Part shown: positions 17,492-25,080 of the stretch, in pieces
How positions within the stretch are numbered: the stretch's first letter is position 1
Layout: every line of letters starts with the position of its first letter
Source of the DNA: Rhodococcus sp. KBS0724
GTDB lineage: Bacteria; Actinomycetota; Actinomycetes; Mycobacteriales; Mycobacteriaceae
NCBI RefSeq assembly: GCF_005938745.2
Contig: NZ_VCBX02000001.1
Location: 1,135,501-1,199,500 of the forward strand
DNA: 64,000 bases
Direction: 5' to 3'
Position numbers and translations under genes: made by a program
Notes under the pieces: generated by a model
Databases searched by the model: none
Told to the model about the DNA's origin: nothing
What the model saw: the letters and a program-made list of their open reading frames with translations, nothing else

Positions 17492-18688
17492 TCAGGCCTT
17501 GATCGAAGGCTGACCGCTCCGGATTCGGAGTACTTCGGCTCGAGCGAATTCGACTCGGCCGGTATCAATTCCGTGGGAATCAGCGAGAGCGTCGGCGAGG
17601 TCTGCCGCGGCCTCGAGTACGTACTCGCGACGTTTGCGGTCGGCGTGGGTTCCAGCAGCCTTGCGGAAGGCCTTGCGTGCTTTGCGGTCGCCGGACAGCG
17701 CGGTCAGTTCGTCGCCCGTGACAACGCCGCGCTCGACCTCCGGTGCCAAGATGTCCCGCAGGAACTGACGTTCACGGGGAACTGTCATGCGAAACACGCG
17801 GACCACGATGGTCAAGGCCGCGGCGATCATGACGACGAAGAGCAGAAAGAGAAGCACAGTCTTGCCCTGTGACAAGGCGCCGGCAGAATCCCACAGGCCG
17901 TGCAGCACCATCGCGGTAGCCATCAGTATGAGACCGCGTCCGACGCGCCGTGGTTCGGCTGGACGCCCCAAGAAGTAGACCAATCCGGCGCAGAAGATCG
18001 CACTGTAGAGAGTGTGCGCTGCGACTCCGAAGATCATGCGGAGCATGATCGTCGACATGGCTGCGCCGACCGGATCGGCTCCGAACTGCGACGCCGCAGA
18101 GTTCAATGCGTAGAGAACGTCTTCGAAGATCTGGAAGCCGAGTCCGATGAACGCGCCGAGTATGAAGCCGTCGAATGCGGTGCGTACCAAGCGCGAAGCC
18201 AGTGCGATGAGCAGGAGCAATCCGACGCCCTTGGCAATTTCTTCGGTGAACGGGGCCGTCAAACCGGCGCCCCAGTCCGACGCCCATGCCTGTCCGAACG
18301 TCTTGGCGTACAAGGCGAGTATTGCGTCGTTGGCGTTTGCTGCCATGACCCACGTAGCAGCGAAACTTCCCCAGAAGAACGCAGTCACGATCAGTTTGAC
18401 CGGCTGGCGTGCATACCGATCGATGTGGTGGGTGAACCACCAGAAGACCGCTCCGTACACGCCGAAGAGAACGATGGAGAGGGCTATGGCATCGCCGTAG
18501 GCCGCTGCGGAGGCCGAGAGCATGGAGAAGAGCTTGAAAGCGCCGCTCACCACCAAGAGTAGGTACACCCAGAAGGCTGCGTTGCGCGGTTGATAGAAGG
18601 CGAAAGAGCGTCCCCAACCGGAGCTTTCGATCGCGTCGATACGAGCGGTGATCAGGTCGCCGGTCGTCTGTACTGCGGGAGCGGTCAT
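17492..18688 (-). CDS. PrsW-family intramembrane metalloprotease
   Basis: 398 residues. PrsW proteases cut membrane proteins such as anti-sigma factors within the membrane. Eight or so hydrophobic helices; the catalytic motifs are present: APFTEEIAKGVG (EExxK), FQIFEDVLYAL (FxxxED), AAHTLYSA and VLHGLWDSA with the metal-binding histidines. The last ~110 residues form a charged cytoplasmic tail. ATG 18688 overlaps the stop of the upstream gene (TGATG), so the two are translated together. Confidence 0.88.
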   Translation of the reverse strand: MTAPAVQTTGDLITARIDAIESSGWGRSFAFYQPRNAAFWVYLLLVVSGAFKLFSMLSASAAAYGDAIALSIVLFGVYGAVFWWFTHHIDRYARQPVKLIVTAFFWGSFAATWVMAANANDAILALYAKTFGQAWASDWGAGLTAPFTEEIAKGVGLLLLIALASRLVRTAFDGFILGAFIGLGFQIFEDVLYALNSAASQFGADPVGAAMSTIMLRMIFGVAAHTLYSAIFCAGLVYFLGRPAEPRRVGRGLILMATAMVLHGLWDSAGALSQGKTVLLFLLFVVMIAAALTIVVRVFRMTVPRERQFLRDILAPEVERGVVTGDELTALSGDRKARKAFRKAAGTHADRKRREYVLEAAADLADALADSHGIDTGRVEFARAEVLRIRSGQPSIKA

Positions 18689-19359
18689 CACTTGCCCTCT
18701 CCGGTTCGGTGACTGATGCTCACGATCATGTGAGCGATGTCGTCGGTAATTGCCGGTGCCACGTCGCTCGGGCCAGTGGACACCACTTCGATGCCCTTGC
18801 CGTCGACGACAAAGGCTGCGATCACACCGTCCGTGGTCGAATTCGCGTAGCTGGTCAGAACGCCGCGGATGCCGCTTTCAGTGGTGATTGCGGAGGCGTC
18901 GTCGCTCACCCGCAGCGACTTTTCGGTTGCGAGCGCATCCGAAGTCTTCTTGATCTGTTCCAGGAGGGCATTCGCGTCGCCGGAGAAAGGTGCTGTGTAC
19001 ACGGTGAACATCGCGCCCCCGTTCACGAGTGTTGCGCGAGGAGGGAACGAACCAGTTACCGGAGCATCCGTCTCACGGACGCCGTCGGTGATTCCCCAGC
19101 CTGTCGCAGGAACGAAGGTGATGCCGTAGTTGAGTTCCATGACATCTCCTGCGACGACCGGGTCGTCGTACGAGACAGCGTCATTGATCGCCGGGATGAC
19201 GATGCTCATCATGATCGCGATGGCCAACACTATGGCGGCCGGGAGAATGGTCGTGCGATCGAGACCGAACCAGCGTCGGTCAACCGGAACCCAATGGTCA
19301 TCGGGTTCGTAGTGCAACGGGAGTGGATCTACCAGCGCTTTCGTATCGGTCTCAGACAT
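18688..19359 (-). CDS. Single-pass membrane protein coupled to PrsW-like protease
   Basis: 223 residues from ATG 19359. Short cytoplasmic N-terminus (~50 residues), one membrane helix (TILPAAIVLAIAIMMSIVIP) and a ~150-residue extracytoplasmic domain with no motif I recognise. The frame upstream of this ATG is open but non-homologous and runs into the tRNA-Lys region. Overlap with the PrsW start shows an operon; it could be the protease substrate or partner (inference from position only). Confidence 0.75.
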   Translation of the reverse strand: MSETDTKALVDPLPLHYEPDDHWVPVDRRWFGLDRTTILPAAIVLAIAIMMSIVIPAINDAVSYDDPVVAGDVMELNYGITFVPATGWGITDGVRETDAPVTGSFPPRATLVNGGAMFTVYTAPFSGDANALLEQIKKTSDALATEKSLRVSDDASAITTESGIRGVLTSYANSTTDGVIAAFVVDGKGIEVVSTGPSDVAPAITDDIAHMIVSISHRTGEGK

Positions 19360-19573
19360 CTGTGCCCTGGCTTCTGTTTGGTATTTGTGTCGAGTCATTC
19401 GTGCACAACAGTTTCCGCCACGTAGTGCTGAACTGAGATGCTGGGTCGAGAGCGAACCTGAGGACTGAACCTCACAGGCCTTAAAGTACCAAAACGGAAG
19501 TTTCGGATTGAAAGCTCGGGCGAACAAAAAACAGCCTGACACTCTCCGAAAAGATGTGTCAGGCTGCTGCCTG

Positions 19574-19646
19574 TGCCCCCAGTAGGACTCGAACCTACGA
19601 CCTGCGGATTAAAAGTCCGTAGCTCTACCAACTGAGCTATAGGGGC
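19574..19646 (-). tRNA. tRNA-Lys (anticodon TTT)
   Basis: 73-nt cloverleaf on the minus strand: acceptor GCCCCTA paired with TGGGGGC, D arm GCTCAGTTGGTAGAGC, anticodon loop CTTTTAA (anticodon TTT), T arm GTAGGTTCGAGTCCTAC. CCA is not encoded. The first anticodon-stem pair is an A-C mismatch. Confidence 0.97.
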
Positions 19647-19860
19647 GCGGCGCAGAGTCTAACCAGACCGCGAAGCAGGTGAAAACACCGCCCCCGTCAA
19701 AGGGGTGATTCCAGGATCTCGATAACGCCGCCGGATCGGTGTCCGTCGCCCAGGCATCCGAGGGTGCGATGCACGCAAGGGTCGGTGGTTGCGAAGGGGA
19801 AATGAGGTGAGTATTTATGCAACAGAAGATATTTGAGTGTTAGGGGCGTTCGCCGGACGA

Positions 19861-20295
19861 CTAGGGGGGTGGATTATTCGAATTTCCGACCCGGCGCAGG
19901 ATTCGGCCGGCGATCAGGAGGAGGTCACGTTCGGCGTCTGTGCACTCCGCGTGGACGGCTTCGGTGAACCATCTGTTCCTCACGCGGCGATCGTTGTGGA
20001 GTGCGGACGCGCCGGCGTCGGTCAGATCGATGAGGTGTGCCCGACCGTCGGATGGATCGGATCGCCGGCTTACCAGACCCCCAGCTTCGAGTGTTGCAAC
20101 CGTTTTGGCGATCGATTGTGGCGTGACACGCTCGAGTCGCGCGAGGGATTTGGCCGTCATGGGTCCGTGGCGGTCGAGATGTCCGAGGGCATGGACGGCA
20201 GTGGCGCCGAGGTGGGGCCCAACCCGTTCGTTATGTAGACGTCGTGCAAACACGCCGAGGTCTTCCGCTAGTGCGTCGATCTCGTCCTGGGTCAT
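19861..20295 (-). CDS. MarR-family transcriptional regulator
   Basis: 144 residues. Winged-helix pattern of MarR: GHLDRHGPMTAKSLARLERVTPQ, ATLEAGGLVSRRSDPSDGRAH, with helical ends for dimerisation. ATG 20295 is preceded by GAGGAG. An imperfect TTAG-N5-CTAA repeat lies about 30 bases upstream and might be its operator. No obvious target gene adjoins it except the gap upstream. Confidence 0.9.
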   Translation of the reverse strand: MTQDEIDALAEDLGVFARRLHNERVGPHLGATAVHALGHLDRHGPMTAKSLARLERVTPQSIAKTVATLEAGGLVSRRSDPSDGRAHLIDLTDAGASALHNDRRVRNRWFTEAVHAECTDAERDLLLIAGRILRRVGNSNNPPP

Positions 20296-20712
20296 TACGG
20301 CTCCTCGGCTGCTTTAATATTAGACAGCCTAACTGTGTAGTTGATTGGGAAGTGTCTGATTTTCTTGCACGTATTGTGAACAAATAGTATCTGTGGTTGT
20401 TTAATCTTCAGGGCTCGATGGCGAGGTCTCGGTGTCGTGGGTGGTGCTGCACCGGCTCGAAAAAGAAGAAGCTCGGATGCGCACCCCCTGTGCCGCACCC
20501 GAGCGGCCAGAACGATACCACCCGGTGTGTTCTGAAGTGTGCTTGCTTTTTCGGTGTCATTTGATCGAATGACACAACTAGTACTTTTGGTGGGTGTTGC
20601 GTTAAGTCTTACGCGGCGAATCCGGAGGGGATATTGTGAGCTTCCGGGGGATTGTGGGTGTCGCAGGCGGCACCTTTCGGATATCGACTCGGCGAGAGGC
20701 ATAACACCGCAT
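20296..20712. other. 417-bp gene-free region
   Basis: Separates the divergent MarR and butyrolactone-receptor-like TetR genes. AT-richer than the surroundings, with a TTAGACAGCCTAA element at about 20325-20337. I see no ORF with coding character and no clear canonical palindrome of the butyrolactone-receptor (ARE) type. It probably contains both promoters. Confidence 0.5.
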
Positions 20713-21366
20713 ATGGCACGTCAACAAGAGCGTGCGCGGCGTACCCGCGCCGCCCTGGTCGAAGCGGCTGCAATTGAGTTCGCCAAGCGCGGTTACGCGG
20801 CAGCGTCGGTGAACACGATCCTTGAAGGCTCCCGTGCAACCAAGGGCGCCATGTACTTTCATTTTCAATCGAAAGAAGAGTTGGCAAGAGCGATCTTGAC
20901 CGGCGCGATGGAGATGTTCACGGACATCACCGATCAATGGTCGAAACGGACGGACCTTGATCCGTTCCAGCTTCTTCATGGTCTTGTGCTCGACATCGCG
21001 ACACTGTTTCGAACCAATGTGGTCGTGCAGGCGGAATTCAGGCTGATCATCGAACCGGAGTTCTACGCCGACGTGAAGTCGGGTGCAGGTCAGGTGTGGG
21101 GGCGCTCGGCATTCGAGTTGGCGACGCGCGCGAAGGCTGAAGGTTTGTTGCGCGAGGGCGTCGAGCCTGAGAAGTTCACGCGAGTCCTAGCGTCAGGCCT
21201 GGCGGGACAGCGGTACATGGCAGATCTGACGGCACAGAGTGGCGACCTCGCGCTCTGGTTCGAGGAATCGCTCGAAGTCCTGCTCGAAGCGATGGCGAGT
21301 CAGGATTGGCTCGAGAATTTTCATCGTGAGGGATGGACGGCTGTTGAGTCCTACGTGCGGGAATAG
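20713..21366 (+). CDS. TetR regulator resembling gamma-butyrolactone receptors (ArpA/ScbR type)
   Basis: 217 residues from ATG 20713. The HTH region (RTRAALVEAAAIEFAKRGY, TKGAMYFHFQSKEELARAIL) has the TKGA(M/L)YFHFQSKEELA signature typical of autoregulator receptors, and the C-terminal domain is of similar size. In Streptomyces such receptors sit beside an afsA-like synthase; none is present in this window. No good ribosome-binding site is visible, so a leaderless transcript or a start upstream is possible. Confidence 0.85.
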   Translation: MARQQERARRTRAALVEAAAIEFAKRGYAAASVNTILEGSRATKGAMYFHFQSKEELARAILTGAMEMFTDITDQWSKRTDLDPFQLLHGLVLDIATLFRTNVVVQAEFRLIIEPEFYADVKSGAGQVWGRSAFELATRAKAEGLLREGVEPEKFTRVLASGLAGQRYMADLTAQSGDLALWFEESLEVLLEAMASQDWLENFHREGWTAVESYVRE

Positions 21367-21477
21367 TGCCATTTTTGCTCGCTGACCTGGCGATTTGAGT
21401 TTTTCCGGTGCTGTGTCCTAAGCTATCCAAGCTCCCAAGGAACGACGCAGGGAGCACTGCTCGGAGTGATCCGGCGC

Positions 21478-21550
21478 GCCCCCTTCGTCTAGCGGCCTAG
21501 GACGCCGCCCTTTCAAGGCGGTAGCGCGGGTTCGAATCCCGTAGGGGGTA
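21478..21550 (+). tRNA. tRNA-Glu (anticodon TTC)
   Basis: 73 nt. Acceptor GCCCCCT with AGGGGGT (terminal G-U pair), anticodon stem CCGCC/GGCGG around loop CTTTCAA, T arm GCGGGTTCGAATCCCGT. CCA is not encoded. First of a Glu-Asp-Phe tRNA cluster. Confidence 0.97.
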
Positions 21551-21686
21551 CGTTTTGCGAAAGCGAAACGATGCAGTATGGTTTGACCCGCACGACACGC
21601 TTTGAGTTGCAGAAATGCCCAGCTAGGACAGTGGTTTGGGAGCAGCGAGAAGATGTAGTACGGTTTCACAGCAAGGAAAAAAGCAA

Positions 21687-21760
21687 GGCCCTGTGGCGCA
21701 GTTGGTTAGCGCGCCGCCCTGTCACGGCGGAGGTCGCGGGTTCGAGTCCCGTCAGGGTCG
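21687..21760 (+). tRNA. tRNA-Asp (anticodon GTC)
   Basis: 74 nt. Acceptor GGCCCTG with CAGGGTC, D arm GCGCAGTTGGTTAGCGC, anticodon loop CTGTCAC, T arm GCGGGTTCGAGTCCCGT. No encoded CCA. Confidence 0.97.
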
Positions 21761-21830
21761 CAAAGCGTTGTTCTCAGTCTCCGGATTGAGAACAACGCAA
21801 TGCGATAGGCATTCGGTTCGGGTGCCGTCC

Positions 21831-21907
21831 GGCCAGGTAGCTCAGTTGGTACGAGCGTCCGCCTGAAAAGCGGAAGGTCGCCGGTTCGATCCCGGCCCTG
21901 GCCACCA
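21831..21907 (+). tRNA. tRNA-Phe (anticodon GAA), integration target
   Basis: 77 nt including an encoded CCA at 21905-21907. Acceptor GGCCAGG with CCTGGCC, anticodon loop CTGAAAA, T arm GCCGGTTCGATCCCGGC. The 3' part is repeated at 22954-22991, marking it as the attachment site of an integrated element; this left copy is the complete, functional gene. Confidence 0.97.
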
Positions 21908-21908
21908 T
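21871..21908 (+). repeat. att site, left (inside tRNA-Phe)
   Basis: 38 bp from the 3' side of the anticodon stem through the CCA end of tRNA-Phe, identical to 22954-22991. Homology extends about 17 bases further left at reduced identity (13 of 17). Confidence 0.88.
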
Positions 21909-21921
21909 CAAATTGGAAAGT

Positions 21922-21946
21922 CCTCACCACTGGTGGGGGCTTTTTT
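21922..21946 (+). terminator. Terminator directly after tRNA-Phe
   Basis: G-C-rich hairpin (CCTCAC with GTGGGG, loop CACTG) then GC and six T residues. It terminates the tRNA transcript inside the inserted segment. Confidence 0.75.
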
Positions 21947-21989
21947 CGTTTCGGTTCAATGGCTGTCTGTCGACATCGATCGCTCTTCC

Positions 21990-22468
21990 ATTTTGGATTG
22001 TTGGCCGCCGTGTACCGATCGGTCAGTGTGTCAAGCGCGGCGGCAACCCGATCAAGATCGTAGTCGTACAAATCGGCATATGTGTTTGCTGCCACAGTTA
22101 TTTCGGGTCGGGGCCAGACTCGCGCAGGTATGCCGTAGATCGTGGATTCGCGTGTCTTGGCCTAGGCGGGTCACTTGCTGTCGCCATCTCGCCGCCCGGA
22201 CCCAGTTTTGCGCCCGAGTCGTGCACCGCGGGGCGAACAAATCGCTGGCTCACCGCGTGGCCTACTGCCAAGCCGGGAGCACCACGTCACCTTGGGGGCC
22301 GCAGGCCTCAACCAGCGTGTGAATCTGAGGTGTGGTCAAGTATCCATGGGTGGTGCACGGTAGGGGTGGAGATCGCGTGGAGGCCGCCTGATTTTTGGCA
22401 ACTTGGCCAGATTCAAGAGCATGATCGATACACATCTTCAGCGCCGAATGGGTCCATCGAACGGTGCG
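21990..22468 (-). pseudogene. Decayed tyrosine-recombinase integrase
   Basis: Three pieces in different frames on the minus strand match a phage-type integrase in order. About 22468-22277 gives the central part (NQAASTRSPPLPCTTHGYL, TPQIHTLVEACGPQGDVVL); about 22200-22150 the catalytic RIHDLRHTCASLA box; 22083-21996 the C-terminal TYADLYDYDLDRVAAALD with the nucleophilic tyrosine position. The segment that should join the HDLRHT box to the tyrosine (the GH box) is lost and the frame shifts, as is part of the core after GDVVL. The protein cannot be functional. Confidence 0.82.
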
Positions 22469-22953
22469 GGACTGGCGGCTGCGGCTATCGAGATTTCGCC
22501 GCAATCGGCTGAGTGGATCATTGCCAAGCAGCAAGCGCCCGCGCAAGCTGTGATGCGAACGCGCCCGCCGGTAGCGAGCCTGACCATCCGCCTGTGTACC
22601 GCGCTTGACTGGCCGGTGAGCAGTGCATCGAGACCAGTGAGGGATGATGCGACGAGTTCGAATGAAGTCGGTGACGGTCAATTCTGTTGTGACAAAAACT
22701 TTTTCAAGGCCGTAGTAGTATCAGAGTCGACCTGACCTTTTCCGGGGGCGCCCCATTCTCCCGGAACTGTGTGCTGATATTCCTTGTCGGGCAATGAATG
22801 TGGGGAATTGTATTTGGCTCCTGGAATGCCGCGTGGGGGAGGAACGGGCCATGGGATCTGGCATGGTGCGTCCGACGCGTCCAGGTCGACATTTTTGCGA
22901 CCTACTCGTCTTGAGGGAACAGGGTTGCCAGCGATGGTGGTCCATCCGAAAAA

Positions 22954-22991
22954 CGGAAGGTCGCCGGTTCGATCCCGGCCCTGGCCACCAT
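22954..22991 (+). repeat. att site, right (tRNA-Phe 3' duplicate)
   Basis: Exact 38-bp copy of 21871-21908. The 5' half of a tRNA is absent, so this is not a second tRNA gene but the right junction of the inserted element. Confidence 0.88.
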
Positions 22992-23001
22992 GATCATTGA
23001 G

Positions 23002-23048
23002 AAAAGGCTCCAACTTCATGTCAGAGAGCATGATGTTGGAGCCTTTTT
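23002..23048 (+). terminator. Original terminator of the tRNA cluster
   Basis: Perfect 13-bp stem (23002-23014 with 23035-23047) with a 20-base loop and T5, just outside the right att copy. It is probably the pre-insertion tRNA-Phe terminator. Confidence 0.8.
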
Positions 23049-23416
23049 GCAGTTCAGTGACTATTTCCGTGCGACGATCTTCCGTTGATCATTCGCCGAA
23101 CCCCGACTTTCGAGAATACGGAAATAACAATCGAGTGAGTCGTGCCAGTGCACCACGCCGACCCGTGGTGCGGTCCAACTCTGGTGTAAAAACTTGTGGT
23201 TCAGCCCCTTTCGGTGAACGTACCTACTCGGCCACGTCTGTCCACATCGAGCACTGAGCACTATCAAGGGACGCCCTCATCGGTCTGCCCGCAATAGCCA
23301 GCGAGTTGTGGTGACAGAACAGTGCGAACTGCCGGGAAGCTCGACACTTCGAATCCTGGTGAGGTATCGATCGACCGCATTGAAAAATCGGCGACGTGCA
23401 CAGAATCTTCGCCGTC
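23049..23416. other. Gene-free region after the element
   Basis: About 370 bp with no ORF of coding character. One short inverted repeat (GCACCACG-N6-CGTGGTGC, near 23151-23172) is visible and nothing else. Confidence 0.5.
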
Positions 23417-24808
23417 TCAGGACAGGGCGCGGCCCGACGTTTTCTGTCCCAAAACCACCACAACAGCGATCGCGGTGGCCAGTAATGCAACGAGGCCGAG
23501 GAAGATCTGCGCAAAACTAACCCCAGCCGCGGACAGGTAACCGATCACGATTGGTGTGCCGATGGCACCTATCCGGCCAACCGCGGACGCCGCGCCCATG
23601 CCTGTCACGCGGATCGAGGTCGGGTAGAGCTCGGCGGTGTAGGTGTAGTAGACGGCAGCCACTCCGTTCAGGAATGCGGCGAGCAGTGCTGCACCTACAA
23701 GCAGCATCGCTTCACTATCGGACAACGCCACCAGCAGGGCAGAGCCGGTTGCACCTAACACATAACCGGCGATCAACCATTTGCGTTCCAGTCGATCGAT
23801 GAGCAATTGCGCGACGTAGTAGCCGGGGATCTGCGCGATCCCGACCACCAAGGTGAACAGGAACGACTTGGTGATTGTGAATCCTTTGTCCGTCACAAGC
23901 AGCGTTGGCAGCCAGGTGGAGAATCCGTAGTGGGCGCCCGTCAGCGCGAACCACAACAGCCACAACATCAGTGTCGTGCGTGCCATTGGCCCGGCCCACA
24001 ACTTCGTCAACGGCGCAAACATGCCCCCGGCACTGGCGTTGGACCGCGTTGGTGCACTCGTCTGGGTCTGCGCGGTTTCAGTGAGAGCCTCGGGATCGAC
24101 CTCACATTTTCGTTCGAAATCCTCGATGATCGCGGTGGCTTCGGCGATCCGCCCACGTGAGAGGAGGTATCGGGGTGACTCGGGCATGCTGCGCCGCCAC
24201 CAGAGAAGCAAGACTACGGGGAGTGCTGCGATCACTGCCGCGATCCGCCAACCGGTTTCGGGGTGGGGTGCGATCACCACAGGCGCCAATATTCCTGCCA
24301 AGATGTAGCCGAGCGCAAGGAAACTGATGGTGCGGGCGACGAATCGGCCACGGACTCGTGCCGGCAGAAACTCGGAGATATACGGCGCGATCAAGGTGGC
24401 CTCCGCACCGAGTCCGATGCCGGCGAGTATCCGCCAGACAAACAGTTCGGGAACCGTCGTCGATGTCCCTATCAAGAGACTGCAAAAACAGAACACCAGG
24501 AGCGCGGTGAGCATCATTCGCCGACGGCCGAAGCGGTCCGCCAAGACACCGGCTAACAGAGCGCCTATCAGGTAGCCGACGAAAATCGACGACAGCAGCC
24601 ACCCCGCTGTGCTTTTCGGGATGTGCCAAACCACGATCAGTGCTGAAAGCGCATAAGTCATGAGCGCGCCGTCGAACGAATCGAAAGTGTAGCCGAGTCC
24701 ACCCATCAACATCAGCTTGCGATGAGGGCGTCCGGGCTTGAGTCGATCGAGGCGGAGCAGCAAATCGTCCTCATTCGAGACCGCACGTGTAACGGGCAAT
24801 TCGGTCAA
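23417..24808 (-). CDS. MFS transporter, sugar/aromatic-acid porter type
   Basis: 463 residues, about 12 helices. The loop motif GVLADRFGRRRMM, RFVARTISFLALGY, PESPRYLLSRGR after helix 6 and a central charged loop place it with NiaP/aromatic-acid:proton symporters rather than drug exporters. The start is TTG 24808: GGAGGAA lies five bases upstream on the minus strand and the homology begins here; ATG codons further upstream would add an unrelated leader. A TGCAA-N6-TTGCA repeat lies about 60 bases upstream. Substrate unknown. Confidence 0.87.
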   Translation of the reverse strand: MTELPVTRAVSNEDDLLLRLDRLKPGRPHRKLMLMGGLGYTFDSFDGALMTYALSALIVVWHIPKSTAGWLLSSIFVGYLIGALLAGVLADRFGRRRMMLTALLVFCFCSLLIGTSTTVPELFVWRILAGIGLGAEATLIAPYISEFLPARVRGRFVARTISFLALGYILAGILAPVVIAPHPETGWRIAAVIAALPVVLLLWWRRSMPESPRYLLSRGRIAEATAIIEDFERKCEVDPEALTETAQTQTSAPTRSNASAGGMFAPLTKLWAGPMARTTLMLWLLWFALTGAHYGFSTWLPTLLVTDKGFTITKSFLFTLVVGIAQIPGYYVAQLLIDRLERKWLIAGYVLGATGSALLVALSDSEAMLLVGAALLAAFLNGVAAVYYTYTAELYPTSIRVTGMGAASAVGRIGAIGTPIVIGYLSAAGVSFAQIFLGLVALLATAIAVVVVLGQKTSGRALS

Positions 24809-24864
24809 AATTCCTCCAATCGACGGGAATGTCGTCGGCAACGCTAGCTGCATATAGGGCGTTC

Positions 24865-24880
24865 TGCAATACTTGTTGCA
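24865..24880. promoter_or_regulatory. Inverted repeat upstream of the MFS gene
   Basis: TGCAA-N6-TTGCA, perfect 5-bp arms, about 57 bases upstream of the TTG start and in the gap to the ABC gene. It could be an operator. Confidence 0.35.
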
Positions 24881-25080
24881 CAAAAATTATGAGTTTGCTC
24901 ACCACTGAATTGGGGCTTGACCGGCCTCGGTAAGGGTCAGGCTCGAGTGCCTGGATCCGTCCGTTCAGGTGAATGTCCGGTCACCGGGAACGTGCTGTGC
25001 GTCACTCCGCCTGGAACTTCACTATTAGCTGGTTGCGGCCGATCCCTGGCCGCGTCTACTGGAAGTGAGGTGGAATCTTC
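24881..25080 (+). other. Leader region of the ABC substrate-binding gene
   Basis: About 200 bp with several small hairpins, for example GCGGCC-N7-GGCCGC near 25035-25053. I checked it for riboswitch cores (GCAACC...GGTGCT of S-box leaders) and found none. Confidence 0.4.

Larger units (their letters stand above)
21871..22991 (-). mobile_element. Degenerate integrated element in tRNA-Phe
   Basis: About 1.08 kb between two identical 38-bp copies of the tRNA-Phe 3' end. Only fragments of a tyrosine integrase remain, reading on the minus strand with its C-terminus nearest the intact tRNA. No replication, transfer or cargo gene is recognisable; 22690-22940 holds no convincing ORF. It is best read as the deleted remnant of an integrative plasmid or prophage. 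Confidence 0.8.

Noticed and set aside
19395..19631. 78-residue minus-strand ORF
   Set aside because: Overlaps the tRNA-Lys gene and has no binding site or homology.
22921..22991. A second tRNA-Phe
   Set aside because: Only the 3' half matches; acceptor 5' strand and D arm are missing. It is the right att site.
22678..23031. 117-residue minus-strand ORF spanning the right att site
   Set aside because: It crosses the att junction and the terminator; no motif. Most likely chance reading through remnant DNA.
24881..25080. Second SAM riboswitch upstream of the ABC binding protein
   Set aside because: The GCAACC and GGTGCT elements are missing; only unrelated hairpins.
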